DNA from: Neolentinus lepideus HHB14362 ss-1
Taxonomy: Eukaryota; Basidiomycota; Agaricomycetes; Gloeophyllales; Gloeophyllaceae
Length of the DNA: 64,000 nt
Assembly: GCA_001632425.1 (NCBI GenBank)
Contig: KV425619.1
Coordinates: 104,459 to 168,458, forward strand
Direction: 5' to 3'
Positions 44,778 to 57,532 of this stretch are shown here, piece by piece. The position numbers and the translations under genes are program-made. The notes below the pieces were generated by a model. The model worked only from the letters and a program-made list of their open reading frames with translations, was not told the DNA's origin and ran no database searches. Numbering within the stretch: the stretch's first letter is position 1; each line of letters opens with the position of its first letter.

Positions 44778-46936
44778 CTACTCCTGAAACTCATTCAGCG
44801 ATCTATCAATGAGATTCGCAGCAGCCTCGGAGCGCGGTTTGACAACACACTCGAACGGCACTGGGTGCCTATCGAAGTTCGTCAGAGAAGTCATCGTCAG
44901 ATATAAGAGAGAGACTCACACTATTATTCCAGATGCTATCACAGGCTCGAGCTTGATGGGCGTGCCATTTTCGCTTACGGGAGGAGTAACATCGAATGAC
45001 ATTAACATGCACGATATGATGAGGTACAGCGCGTTCTCGGCAAAGTATCGGCCAGGACAAATCCTGTTGGGACCATAGCCGCACTTTGCTCAGCTAGGTC
45101 GTGCTGTCAACGGTGATGACGCACGTACCGTCTGCCGTAACCGAATGCGGCGAGCATAGGGTCTTGCACATTGGGGTCAAGCTTCCCATCGTCAGTGAGG
45201 AACCTTTCGGGCTTGAATTGCTCGGGATCGGGATAGTGAATGGGATCATGCATGACCGACCTACGCATAGACAATCAACTTTAAGTTAGCCGGTGATTTT
45301 GAAAAAGCGCTAACCAAGTGTTCCCGATGACCAGCGAACCCTTGGGAATGAAGTATCCACGGAATATATCATCCTCGGTTGACGCATGCGGGATGCCTGA
45401 ACAAATTTCAGTCGGTAGACCATCATATTAATAGTATCGCGTGGGCAACCGCAGCTTACTTAACGGCAAGACTGGCTGCCATCGCAAGACCTCCTTGACG
45501 ATGGCGTTGACGTATGGCAAGCTTCCACGGTCCGTGAAATCGGGGAGCCTTGTTTGCCCCACAACGGCATCTATTTCTTCGTGAGCCCTCTGCTGAACCT
45601 CCGGGTGCATCGCCATGGCCAATAGGAAAAAATGTGACGATATCATGCTCTGACAAGACGGTAAGCTATTTGGTTTCCTGATGTTGGAGACTCACCGTGT
45701 CGAAGCCCGCTGTGCCAGAGTCCAGTGATGATCAGAATGATAGCTGAAGTGAACATTCGTATTTCTAGTTTCACCTGCGTATGCAGTTGCGCAAACACTC
45801 TTAGTAGCACACTCTCGCTGCTGGTAACTCTGATCTGGAGGGATATCCTGTAGCATCTTCTCAGCAATTGAATCTATATTGGCGCCATCCTGTTATTCAG
45901 ACAGGTATACTCGTCAAGACATGTATAAGTCCAACGTCCCACGACTTACAGTACCATTCTTGAAAGCTTCAAAAGGCTCGTGGAACAGCTGATCATGGGC
46001 CTGCTTCCAGACCAAAGCCTTTCTACGAAACGTAGCTCCAGGGAACCACAACGGGATGCATTTCACTAGAGAATAAGCTCAGCCGTCGATATTTGTGCAA
46101 TGCATTTATACATACAAATGGGTATCGTTTCCACAAGAAATGCTCCCGGTACTGAGGCTGTCGACATGCCTTTCATAGCCACATCAGCCATGGCAACAAA
46201 GGGGTCATCTTTGCTGACGACGTTCAGTCCAAAAGTGACGTCGAGAATTATAGCTGCGGATGCGCTAGAGTGCCAGTTTGGTAAGGGACTAAACGAGGGA
46301 GGCAGAATACTGACAGACTCAGGTGCTGGAGAACATGCTTGGGTTCCACAAGAATGTTGTGAAGTAGCCTTCGGGTGTGCCGCAAGAAGACAGGGTGATA
46401 TCTTCGTACAGCGGCTTGGCGAAATTGCTCGTTGAGGTTCCGACGGTATTCCCTCCACAGAACTCCATATCGCATAGTTGGGAGATTTAATTCCCATCCC
46501 ATGCTGCGAACGTAGGCCAACAGTATAAATATCGCTGGGAGGTTTGACTTACAGTTCATTAACCATCACCATACGAGTCCTATCCGAGTAGATAGCGGCC
46601 CTCCTGTCGAGCAACTGATTGATCACTTCCAACGAGTTCAAAACGATCACTGGTTGCCCCATAAGATTGACGTGGATAATATCACCTAACGTGTAATAGT
46701 GAATACTTAGAGTATGGCTCCAATAATAAAATGTGTGCACCGTATTGTTGGTGCCACTTCTCAAATGTCAGCCATTGGAAATGCCTAGATACGTGAAGCA
46801 GGTTTCCTAGAAAAGGTAGGCCCTTTGGGCCAGGGGGAAGAGGAAGGTGGTGCCGCCTAAGGATTGCTCGCGCCTGTCGGAATGCAACGCAGATGACTGA
46901 TATGACTACGAGGGCGTGCCAATGTACGAGCTCCAT
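44778..46936 (-). CDS. Cytochrome P450 monooxygenase
   Basis: A membrane-anchored haem monooxygenase. The N terminus ([20 protein letters not shown]) is a signal-anchor, followed by the proline hinge [13 protein letters not shown]. Then [12 protein letters not shown] (C-helix WxxxR), the I-helix AGFDT split by an intron before [20 protein letters not shown], the K-helix EVLRWQP (ExxR), the PERF-type KPERF and the haem loop FGYGRRICPG with the Cys ligand. The C-terminal exon reads [20 protein letters not shown] and ends at TAG 44780-44778. Roughly ten introns. All diagnostic motifs are intact. The substrate is unknown; the layout fits the expanded basidiomycete P450 clans (CYP64/CYP5144-like, a guess). 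Confidence 0.9.
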
Positions 46937-48458
46937 GCTAGGGTCCGGTCAAAGTTGAAACGGAGCTTTACGACAGGGACTTTATGTATTCTCCCAAGTA
47001 GCAGCGCCGTACCCTAGGATGCCCTGTGACCTCCCAAGACCTGAGTGAGTCCTTATCTGCCTATGATTGGCGAGTACTTAAAGGCAGAAATAGCTAGTAA
47101 TATGAATCCTAGCGGCAGAACATTGAGTGATGAAAGCATAAATAGCACTGAGATTAACTCGCCATAGGAGTTTGCGCGTCGATTTAGGAAGTCCCTGAGT
47201 ACCAGTCTCGCCGCCACGATAAATATCTAAGGCTAAAAAATGAAGGATCCACTCACGGAACAGGTCAGATACGCACAGAAACCTATTGGAAAACTGCGGC
47301 CGTTGCTAATAGTCACTCGTTTGAATTCACGACTCTTGTCGGATCATCAGAATGTGGGAGTAGTTAGTGCCTCAAAATATAGCAACACTGCAGCGATAGT
47401 ATGGCGGTGTCGAGCAGTGTGCAGAGCATGCAGACATATTGAAGACCAAATGAACCTTTTGTTTAAGCTTCTGCTGTTGCCTGGGAACAGCCTTGTTCGA
47501 TCAACGAGTTCATTGATACTATTCGAGTTTACGCTGAAAGTGCCTAGACTCAAGCCACACCTATTGTCTTCGACACCAGTGCCACGAAGATCTGGCGACC
47601 GGTATATAGTTTTCGGAGTCGTAGAATAGAACACCGCGGCCCCCTATGCAACGATGGCGATGGCAGCACATACGATCACCGCATTTCCTCTCGAGTCGCT
47701 TGCCTGGTGATCATTGCAACTGGCACCCAGGAGATCGTCTTGAAATTCCAGTAGGGAAATAAACCGTGCGATGTAGATGGACCACATGAGTATTATGACG
47801 CTTTAGAGAGGCGAGGACTGCACTAACAGAGCATGAAGCACCTGCAACGAAGAGAGCAGCAAATAAATATGTCGCAAATTAGAAGGGTGGACAAGAACAG
47901 TGTACCCGTTCTGTAAATGCCTCAATCTCGCTTGATTCTCGAGCCCTGTTCCGCTACTCACAAACCGTGAAGCCATCACCATTTGACGATGTCACCATGC
48001 ACACTCCAATCGAAGTTATTAAGGCAACAGAGACTATCTAAGGGTAATCGTTACGCATACCTTAGACCTTTCTGCATTCATCCAGGTGTACTTGACGTTT
48101 TGTGCTGCAAACTCACAGGGAGTCATTTTCTAGATTCTGAATCTGTGAGCGTTGTACGGAAATGACTGGAAAGAAGAGATTAACAGTATGTCATTAATAT
48201 TAGATTTGAATAACGAAAAACCCATCACAGAGCTGTTTTGCAACACGACGAGAAGAAACGGAAGTAAATTGCCGACAAATGCCAAACCGGGTACTCTGGT
48301 CTTCCATTACAGGTAACCCCGTGACCCTGGATCACCTGATGCTGGGAACGTGACCCCGTGAATTCTAGAGAGTTCGGCATGCCGCGAATTTTTGCTTGAA
48401 AAGCTCGAAGTTAGCTTTCCGCTCGTCGTCGTCGACAACCTCCTCGCCCGTAGTCATC
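46937..48458. other. Intergenic, no gene seen
   Basis: A P450 promoter side and an HSP60 promoter side. ORFs at 47240-47629 (plus) and 47634-47347 (minus) carry no motif. Confidence 0.4.
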
Positions 48459-50406
48459 ATGCACCACGTCTCGTCCACCTCCTCGCGCGCCCTTCGCCGT
48501 GCAGCCGCAAAAGCCGCCAAGCCTTCGCTGGCCCGCGGTGCCCACAAGGAGATCAAGTTCTCCAATGAGGGTCGCGCAAGCATTCTCAAGGGCGTTGACA
48601 CGCTCGCCAACGCTGTCTCTGTGACGCTCGGTCCTAAAGGTGTGTAAGTATGCTTTGTGCTATGTTATGGAAGTGCTTAGTGGTATGCAGGTCGAAATGT
48701 TATCATTGAACAGTCGTTTGGCGGTCCCAAGATTACAAAAGGTACGTCACTTTGGACACGCTCTTATCAGTGTCAGCCTAATTCTTTTTTGCAGACGGTG
48801 TAACTGTCGCCAAGTCGATTACGCTGGAGAACAAGTTCGAAAACTTGGGTGCTCGGTATGTCCATATATGCGCTCGACTTTTCATATCAAACTGAGGTCT
48901 ATTCCCAGTCTTGTCCAGGACGTCGCGTCAAAAACCAACGAGATTGCTGGTGACGGAACAACCACCGCTACCGTCCTCGCTCGTGCTATCTACTCTGAAG
49001 GTGTCAAGAACGTCGCTGCTGGCTGCAACCCCATGGACCTCCGACGAGGCTCACAAGCGGCTGTCGACCGTGTCGTCGAATTCCTTTCCTCGAACGCGAA
49101 GACAATCACTACCACTGCTGAGATCTCCCAGGTAGCGACTATCTCCGCGAACGGCGATGCACACGTCGGCAATCTCATTGCGCAGGCCATGGAGAAGGTC
49201 GGCAAGGAGGGCGTCATCACCGTCAAGGAGGGCCGGACCATTGAGGACGAGATTGAGATCACCGAGGGCATGCGCTTCGACCGTGGCTACATCTCTCCTT
49301 ACTTTGTCACAGACGTGAAGACCCAGAAGGTCGAGTTCGAAAAGCCTCTTATCCTCCTCAGTGAGAAGAAGATCTCGCTTCTTCAGGATATCCTCCCATC
49401 CTTGGAGGCCGCTGCCCAATCGCGCCGTCCTCTACTCATCATTGCTGAGGATGTCGATGGCGAGGCACTTGCTGCTTGTATCCTTAACAAGCTCCGTGGT
49501 CAGCTCCAGGTCGCGGCCGTCAAGGCTCCGGGCTTCGGCGATAACCGCAAGAGCACGCTCGGCGACCTTGCTATCCTCACTGGCGGCACAGTCTTCACTG
49601 ACGAGCTTGACATTAAGTTGGAGAAGGCTACCCCTGACTTGCTCGGCTCGACCGGCTCGGTTACGATCACCAAGGACGACACGATCGTTCTCAACGGCGA
49701 GGGTTCGAAGGATGCTATCCAGGCGCGCTGCGAGCAGATCCGCAGCATGATCGTGGACCCCACGACGAGCGAGTACGACAAGACGAAGCTGCAGGAGCGC
49801 CTCGCGAAGCTCTCGGGCGGTGTCGCGGTCATCAAGGTTGGTGGAAGCAGCGAGGTAGAGGTTGGTGAGAAGAAGGACCGGTACGACGACGCGCTCAACG
49901 CGACGCGCGCCGCCGTCGAAGAGGGTATCTTACCTGGTGGTGGTGTCGCTTTGCTCAAGGCTTCGCTTGCGCTCGCTTCCAACGCCCCCAGCTTCGCGCA
50001 CCAGCCCACGTCGCCGGATGCCAAGCCCATCGCGACGGCGAACTTCGACCAGGACCTTGGTGTGTCGATCATCCGCCGGGCCCTGACGCAGCCTGCGCGC
50101 ACGATCTTGAACAATGCCGGCGAGGAGGCATCTGTCATCGTCGGCTCGCTCCTGTCAAACTACGGCTCCTCGGACAAGTTTGCGTGGGGTTATGATGCGA
50201 GCAAGGGGCAGTATGTTGATATGATCAAGGAGGGTATTGTCGACCCGCTCAAGGTTGTTCGAACGGCGCTCATCGATGCTGCCGGTGTTGCCAGCTTGTT
50301 GACGACGAGCGAGGCGTGTGTGGTCGAGGCGGAGGAGAAGGAGAAGCCTGCGATGGGCGGCGGCATGGGTGGCATGGGTGGAATGGGCGGCATGGGCGGC
50401 TTCTAA
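48459..50406 (+). CDS. HSP60: Mitochondrial chaperonin HSP60
   Basis: Forms the mitochondrial matrix chaperonin ring that folds imported proteins with Hsp10 and ATP. It opens with a Ser/Arg/Ala-rich presequence ([20 protein letters not shown]). [27 protein letters not shown], then after introns [36 protein letters not shown], the ATP-site motif [22 protein letters not shown] in the apical domain, [19 protein letters not shown] and the Gly-Met tail [15 protein letters not shown]. Three introns near the 5' end (about 48644, 48740 and 48856), then one long exon. The product is about 575-580 aa, full length. Confidence 0.97.
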
Positions 50407-50878
50407 GCTGGTGAGCCAGGGTAGAACCAATGAGAGTCGCAGGGCTGTGATGGGAGTCGCAGGATTCCCGGACCAAAAATACGGTATAATTCATTTATTG
50501 CTTGCATCATTACATATCTACTCGCATCCCCATTACATGTTCTATATCCATAGTCGTGCTGTGTCATGTCGTTGCATCTAATCCAATCACCACTCATCCC
50601 GTTGACGCCCTTCCATGCGATGGTCTGAGGGTTCCGCCGCTTCTTGTCCGACTGCGGCGGTTTAGGAGATATGCTGGCTGTAGTTGGCGTATGCGAATAG
50701 CGCTATTCGCCCTCTGGAGGTAAATCAGGAGATGGACGTCCGATTTTGACGGCCGCACAATAAGATATTGCGAGACATCGTGGCACCACTCCTACTAGCA
50801 GCCTCTATAAACCTCCCTATCCCCGCTGTCGTTTCTCGTGTTCCCCGCCCACCTCCCGCTCACATCTAAGCCTCCATT

Positions 50879-52162
50879 ATGGCTCCCAGCCCAATGATCA
50901 AGACCGAGGTCGCATTCAAAGTACGTTCTCATAATACCTTCTGAAACAGTGAACAGGGACCCACAAGATCTACAGGCGAACGGCAAGCAGGCAGCCCGCC
51001 AGCGGTTCGAGGGCGTCTTTGATGTGCTCCGCGACGAGATCGTCGCCGACTTTACGTCAAAGGGCATGCCCCAGGACGCCATTAACTGGTACAAGCGCAA
51101 TCTCGAGTACAACTTGCCGGGCGGAAAGCTCAACCGAGGCCTGTCCGTCGTCGATACGGTCGCGATTTTGAAGGGACGGGCGTTGACGGACGATGAGTAC
51201 TTCAAAGCTGCGTTGCTGGGCTGGTGCGTCGAGCTGGTGCGTTGGTATTTCATTTTAAATTGTCCGAGAGGCTAATACGCGAGGATCGGACAGCTGCAAT
51301 CGTTCTTCCTCGTCTCGGACGACATGATGGATCAGTCAGTGACCCGTCGGGGACAGCCATGCTGGTTTCGTGTCGAGGGTGTCAACCTGCTCGCAATTAA
51401 CGATTCGTTTATGCTCGAGTCTGCCATCTACTTCCTCCTCAAGAAGCACTTCCGTCAAGAGTCGTACTATGTGGACCTCTTAGACCTCTTCCATGACGTG
51501 GGTCATTACGAGGCATGTTTTCGCCCTTGAAATGCTCAAATTCCTTTCAGATCACCTACTTGACGGAGATGGGCCAACTGCTCGACCTGATCACCGCACC
51601 TGAAGACGCAGTCGACCTTTCGAAATTCTCTCTCGAGCGACACCGCCTCATTGTCGTCTACAAAACCGCCTACTACTCCTTCTACCTGCCCGTCGCGCTC
51701 GCCATGCACATGTCCGGCATCCCAGCTTCTCAAGGCTCCTTCGCACCGTACAAGGCAGCGCTCGACATCCTTATCCCCCTAGGCGAGTACTTCCAGATCC
51801 AGGACGACTTTCTCGACTTTGCCGGCACGCCCGAGCAGATCGGCAAGGTCGGAACGGACATCCTCGACAACAAGTGTTCGTGGTGCGTTAACACCGCGCT
51901 TGCGATTGCCACTCCCGAGCAGCGAAAGATCCTCGACGAGAATTATGGGAGGAAGGACGCGGAAAAGGAGAAGCGGGTGAAGGAGGTGTATGAGGATATG
52001 AAGATCCGGGAGCGGTATGGTGTGTACGAGGAGGGCGCGTACAAGAAGATCATGGGCCTTATCGAAGCTGTGCCCGAAACACCGACCGCAGATGGGAGCC
52101 CTGTGCTGAAGCGGGATGTGTTCAAGGTGTTCCTGGACAAGATCTACAAAAGAACGAAGTAA
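50879..52162 (+). CDS. ERG20: Farnesyl diphosphate synthase
   Basis: Condenses IPP with DMAPP and GPP to farnesyl diphosphate, feeding ergosterol, dolichol, prenylation and sesquiterpenes. Exons: [14 protein letters not shown]; then the [16 protein letters not shown] block with [14 protein letters not shown] and WCVEL; then [20 protein letters not shown], which holds the first Asp-rich motif DDMMD; then [14 protein letters not shown] to the second motif [12 protein letters not shown]. The C terminus is [12 protein letters not shown]. About 350 aa, the normal length. A TATA-like CTATAAA sits about 70 bp before the ATG. It lies 470 bp from the HSP60 stop, same strand. Confidence 0.96.
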
Positions 52163-52659
52163 ACTGGGTAAGGTGCTACTTTAAATATTTCTGGGCGTAG
52201 TACAATACATATGTAAATACCAGCATGCATCATTTAGACGCCATCTTGTTCCTTGGTTACGGTGCTGTGCGGTCGTACGCTATCTTGTCCTTCATCTACT
52301 CCAGATGCTATTTCTTTCTTGTCTTTCGCAGTGGATTGAACGCTATCTTGTGGCTTAGGGCCGTCACATAGCTGAGGATTTAGGTCTTCTGGCCACCACC
52401 TAAATTACCCTGAATCAGAGTTTGTACTTCCTCGCCCAGCTAACCTTAAAGCTCACCCGTTCATTATCAAACCCCCAGGCACAGGTGCAGTTCTTTCCTA
52501 TAATCCTGTCTTTCTTGCCGTTTGACTAATATACAACGTGTCCTTGGTCAATGAGCCACACCGTTACTTTATACAATCAGACCTTGCTTGAAGAACGTTA
52601 ACTACCAACGATGTCAATGCAGAACGAGTATTTACGTGCAAGACGACTTCGTCCTTTAC

Positions 52660-53814
52660 TCAAAGTCGATGATAACCTTTAGCGCCTTATGGGTTGCGGC
52701 CGCGGAGAAGGTCGTGTATGCCTAGGTAATTTCTAAGAACTTGAAGATGTGCGAGATTAACGGCCTCGGATCGATCTTGCCAGACTCGACTAGTTTGAGG
52801 ACTGTGGGGGTGGACACCCCGTCGACGCATGAGGTGGCTATAGCTTTACACAGGTAGGCAATTTGCAATCAGAGGCACGCCTGTGGGTTGCATTGGTGAG
52901 CGACTTACTTATACCCTTGTTCCATAGCTTCTCCATATGCAAGTCAACCTTCGAGCCATGCACACCCACATTCGCGATAGTCCCACCCACGCCAGTGATC
53001 TCCTGGCAGAGCTCGAAGGTCGCAGGCATACCGACCACCTCGATCGCAGTATCAACCCCAACCCCTTTTGTGATCTCCAGGACCTTCTCGACCGTATTAG
53101 GGCCCGGCACTAGTGTATGCGTCGCGCCCAGAGACTTCGCGGTATCCAGTCGGTTCTCGTCCTTGTCAATGACGATGATGGTCATCGGCGAGTACAGCTG
53201 CGCTATCATCAGGGTAGCGAGTCCGACCGGACCTGCACCGACAATTGCCACGGTGCTCCCCGGTTGTACCTTCCCATTCGACACTCCACACTCAAATGCC
53301 GTAGGGAGGGCATCAGAGACTGTCACCAACCCACTCTCATCTATTCCTTCTGGCGCCAGCTGGAGATTGGTATCTGCATAAAGAATCCTCACATATTCAG
53401 CGTGCGTGCCGTCGATCTTGTTGCCTAGCATCCCCCCGCCTGTCGTGCAGTTCGAGTAAATATCCCGTTTGCAAAAGGCACAGGTACTGCAGTTCGTGAT
53501 GGGCATGATGATCACTCTGTCGCCAACCTTGAAGCGAGAGACGCTGGAGCCGATGGAGGTAACAGTGCTAAGACCTTCGTGGCCCATCACTCGACCTGTC
53601 GGGATGTAAGGCATGTCGCCCTTCAGAATGTGGAGGTCGGTGCGTTCGCGCAATTGAGCTTGTGTGGAGAAAGTGTAGGATGGGACGTACCGCAGATTGA
53701 AGCTTTCGCCATTTTCACAATCGCGTCGCCGGGTGCGAAGATTTCTGGCATTGGCCGGTCCTCGACGGCTACGTCTTCTTTACCGCGATACACTAGGGCC
53801 TTCATGTTCAACAA
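52660..53814 (-). pseudogene. Zn-dependent alcohol dehydrogenase paralog with premature stop
   Basis: Medium-chain zinc alcohol dehydrogenase. It starts MKALVYRGKEDVAVEDRPMP (upstream ATG at 53814), then DLHILKGDMPYIPTGRVMGH, the structural-zinc Cys cluster CSTCAFCKRDIYSNC, Rossmann VAIVGAGPVGLATL with Asp in IIVIDKDENR, and GVHGSKVDLHMEKLWNKGI. Near the end a TAG (52724-52722) stands where the paralog at 62100-63255 has CAG (EIAQAY against EIT-stop-AY). The expected tail TTFSAAATHKALKVIIDFE remains readable to TGA at 52662-52660. The first intron lacks the acceptor used by the paralog; the nearest AG adds six residues (QLRER-type). So probably a recently broken gene, though a product missing about 20 residues could still be made. 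Confidence 0.75.
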
Positions 53815-54758
53815 CTTGTATCGCCACAGTCGTTTCGAGGGTCTGTGAAATAGCGCAGAGGTGCGTTTCTACTTGTCGTGAAAACATCGTCTGAGCTGAA
53901 ATATATAGCATGGTCGGCATATTTGGGCGGAACTCAAAGAAACTCTAACTGAAGCTCCCATTTACCTACAAGCCTCCCAGAGTCTTCGAGTCTCGTGTGG
54001 ATGTATTGAATCGAAATGTGTGCGGTCAGGGTCCTTATTCGAATTTAATGTGTCATCCATCCAAGAAGGAAGAAGTTTACGATGAAGTTCATCGACTTAC
54101 AATCTGTCTACTGCGTCGCGCCGACTAGAGGAATAGGAACGTCGGACGGTCGACTTCGTTTGGTCAACACGGGCAGGTACCTTCCCTTACTTGGTACGAA
54201 ACCATGTAAATAGCTCCGAGCTTCTCATATGCAAAAAAAGAATAGAACCTCACAATTCGATGCCTTGTAATCACGACAAAGTCTGTTCTCGTCCAGATAC
54301 TAGAGAGCCTAGAGAGTACTGTCCCATTTCGATAGATTTATTAGACCGGCGCTATGATGCGCGACTCTTTTTCAATTCATCCGTTCGATTGAGATCCCAA
54401 CGTTGAGCATCTTCATTAGGAATGGGCATCACCAAAAACGCTTTCTAGGCCAAGTCAGTCAGGGTGAGAATTAAACACTGAGGACTAAGGACGCACCCAC
54501 ACTGTCAGGAAGAAGTAACGGAGGGTGTTAGGACACTCAATTACAGTGTCGTGCTTGATTGAGAGAAATGATGACACGTTATGTGCGGTTAATCGACTAA
54601 CGGAGGGGCGATAGACGAAGGGCGATCGGCTTGGGATAAGTATGAATATGGAGAATACTTTGATATATAATTCACTCGGCTCTAGACGAGAAGCTCTACA
54701 TGCGAGCCGATCTCGTGTCTTCCGCCATGTCGATGCTGACTTGCAGCTGTGGGCAATA
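53815..54758. other. Intergenic, no gene seen
   Basis: The ORF at 54191-54406 has no motif. Probably regulatory spacer. Confidence 0.4.
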
Positions 54759-55379
54759 GGGGGGGTCAGAGTGGTCGGTTCTGCGTCGGTTCTGACCCCC
54801 GGTTCTGAGGTCGGTTCTGCGCGTCCAGAATCGTCGGTTCTCCAGAACCGGCGCGATTGCAGTTACGGCTCCAGAGCCGTAACTGCAGTCCGGTTCCGGT
54901 TCTGACCTGTGCATAAACATTACACTTTTGTAGTCCTCTGTAGTCTTATAACAAACATTTGTATGGACACTACAAAATCCAAATTTGGTTGTATAGTAAG
55001 CCCCGCCGCTGCATCAAATTTCGAGCTACTCCCCGTCCGACACAACTATCTGGGCACTACTACTTCTACTGTTCACGGTACCCCCTATGGCTGGTAAGAG
55101 AAAGAAGCCTGAGGAGGGTGATTCCACAAAGTCTTCATGTTGAGGAGAAAGAAAAATGGTGATTCACAGAGTTGTAATCAAGTCAATACATGTGTCTACA
55201 AATCACGGAAGCTACTACAAAGTGTCTATAGTATATAATGCGATGCAGAACCGAGGGTGAAAACCGGTGCGGTCAGAGTGGGAGCCGGTTCTGGTCCGGT
55301 TTTGGTGTGCAGGACCGACGCAGAACCGGGGGTCAGAACCGGTCAGAACCGACGCAAAACCGGCCACTCTGACCCCCCC
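54759..55379. mobile_element. 621-bp non-autonomous TIR element with TA target duplication
   Basis: Both ends start with seven G then TCAGAGTGG(T/C)CGGTT and TGCGTCGGTTCTGACC, in inverted orientation (54759 onward; 55379 backward). The immediate flank on both sides is TA (54757-54758, 55380-55381), as in Tc1/mariner-type insertions. The ends are packed with GGTTCTG/CAGAACC words. A 14-bp perfect palindrome arm pair with a 2-nt loop sits at 54858-54887. The middle is AT-rich and non-coding. Confidence 0.8.
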
Positions 55380-55394
55380 TAATGTCACATGCGT

Positions 55395-55750
55395 TCCAGT
55401 AGGTTAGGAGAGCTTGAAGACATCGGGTACGGGTACGTGACGGCCATGAATTGATCTTGCTAGACTGCTAGACTCAGTAAGTCTGCAGACTATAGGGGTG
55501 GAAGCGCCGTCGATGAGTAAGGTGGTGACAGCGTTACAGAGATAATTGGGATCAAGTCCTTCCCCCCCACCTTGGGTGCATCGGACAGGGACGTACAGAA
55601 CTTTGCGTCTCACAGCCTCTTCTGTATAACCCAGGCCTCACACCATAGGCGCCCGCCTTCGCAACAGTCGGCTCACTCCGGAATTCCCTCACACAGCTCA
55701 AACGTCGCATACACACCAACTATATCAATTCCGGTGTCAGCTCTCAGATA
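55395..55750 (-). pseudogene. Zn-alcohol dehydrogenase remnant (third copy)
   Basis: The minus-strand pieces DTGIDIVGVYATFELCEGIPE (stop) and, further on, LCNAVTTLLIDGASTPIV align with TAIEVVGMPATFELCQEITG and LCKAIATSCVDGVSTPTV of the copy at 52660-53814. Stops, frame changes and missing segments between the blocks show decay. It starts 15 bp beyond the 621-bp TIR element. Confidence 0.75.
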
Positions 55751-56014
55751 CTTGATCCGACGACAGACTCAGTATAAGGAGTGCATGGCAATGGAGTCTT
55801 GAGAGGTAAGCGAGGTGAGAATGATTCAGACAATGAAACAGTGACGAGACCTCGGGTGGTCGTGCAGCAGTCTTGAGTAGGCGAAAGGTTCTAGCTGGAA
55901 GCATACACCACAGCTTGAGGGGTGAAAAGAGGAGGAGAGAAGTGCAGACAGTCCTATATAGATAGCGAAATGTGAGACGGACGCAACTGATCAGAATATA
56001 AATATAACTTATGC

Positions 56015-56717
56015 CAGTGTCGTGCGCTCAAACGCAGCCATTTCCTTAGCAAGGACGGCAAACGACCTGTCTCATGGGAGGCTGTCGAGTTCGAACTGGC
56101 GCATTGCATTAATGGGTCACAGAAACAATCGCGGTGACATCTTCAAAGCTGATAATTTGTCGTTACTTTCTCAAGTGCAAAGATATGGTCGCCGGCCTGT
56201 GTGGCGCCACGCAAGATCGGATGAACATCCGCTGTTATGCGTGTTCTGAGACCACCGCGCCCTGGATCCATTTGGAGCGATTGAGAGACAAGAGGAAAGG
56301 TAAGATGAGGATAACACGGACGTTTGTCACGTAACAGTCACCACGAAGAGCACTGGCGGAGATGAGTTGTCAGGGAGCGAAACGTGAGACCGTATGTAGT
56401 CCAGAATCGAGACGAATGGTTGAAGTTAACTCGCACTTTTCACAGACACGGTAACATTCCCAGCAAGGACGGATTCCTCGGAGCAATGTTACCGCGTCTT
56501 AGTGATGAGGGCGAGAAGGTGGACCGTATACCGTCCATGTCAATCAACAGATCACAATGTGCGATGTCAGACATGCGAACGAGTTGTTGTAGGGAGGGCC
56601 TATTGCAAATATTGTAGGATGGCGGAAGAGTGGTTGATCGTCAACGGGATAGGCAATGGTGGATGTAAGGGATTTGAGCGCAGGCACGCAAGCGCCATTG
56701 AGTACGATATCACCTGA
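56015..56717 (+). CDS. Possible small multi-exon protein with Cys pairs, unknown
   Basis: Pieces that read like coding sequence: HFLSKDGKRPVSWEAVEFEL (about 56,036-56,100, no upstream start chosen), then RMNIRCYACSETTAPWIHLE before a GTAAGA donor (56,300), then HNVRCQTCERVVVGRAYCKY with CRMAEEWLIV, ending IEYDIT at 56717. Three CxxC pairs suggest zinc binding, but no family is recognised and the frames of the pieces were not proven to join. It could be a decayed gene. Confidence 0.35.
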
Positions 56718-57532
56718 GTATGAATCCTACCGATCATGGCCCTGAGACGCTGACAAGAACAAGTCATACGTGCGAGCATGACTGTGATCGAGGAAGAAGT
56801 CTGGTATAGCACCGCTCGCCGTGCTTTTATACGTACCCGCCTCCCTCGCTTGTGAGGAATCTAGAAGATAATTATCATGCATTGTCGTGACGCGACTTGC
56901 TCGCCTCATGCAGAAGATAATGAGTCGACTTCGAGGGTTGATGGTCGTGTATGGATCCACCGGATCGTGAGATCGTGTCCGAACCAGCGATGCTTGAGAC
57001 AGAGATTTAGAGCAAGGTCGACTAATATAGTGAACTGATCCGTCAAGCACCCGCAAGATACAAAGTGCCGTTCCCGTCTCTGAAGCATCCAGACAAAGAG
57101 GTCAGCGTAACTCCGAGTATCATGCGTACCGTCCTACAATCCTAGATGGCCACGTCGAAAGACCACAAATGAACGCACACAGCAAAGATACATTAAGGGC
57201 AGCGTATGCGGATTCAGCTCACCGACACACGTTGCTGGAGGAGACTCACATGGCGAAGGGTATGGAAAGTGGGAGCGCATGTGGCCCGGGACACAGCATG
57301 ATCGTTCTTGATAACAAAAACAGGCTCGACGGGCCTTTTCCAGCATATGCTGAGCTGGAGACTACGGAAATCGGCCGACCTTCTAGCATGGTCTATACAT
57401 ACCAGCCATGGAGCTCCTGGAGCTTCAACTTTAGGCCTTGTCCTTACTTCGACCCGGAACGCTCGTTAGGACTCGCCTATAATACGCTCCTTGCACTGCT
57501 AGCTCCCATATTTTGAGCAACGCAAGACAGAA
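56718..57532. other. Intergenic; no gene called
   Basis: A 115-codon plus ORF (57169-57516) has no known motif. It is probably non-coding upstream sequence of the deaminase gene. Confidence 0.35.

Noticed and set aside
44479..44787. 102-codon plus ORF beyond the P450 gene
   Set aside because: It is spanned by two hairpins and overlaps the P450 stop in antisense, with no family motif.
49500..50138. 212-codon minus ORF inside HSP60
   Set aside because: Antisense shadow of a GC-rich, strongly biased coding exon.
54909..55162. Short plus ORFs within the TA-flanked element
   Set aside because: AT-rich element interior, no transposase motif, too short.
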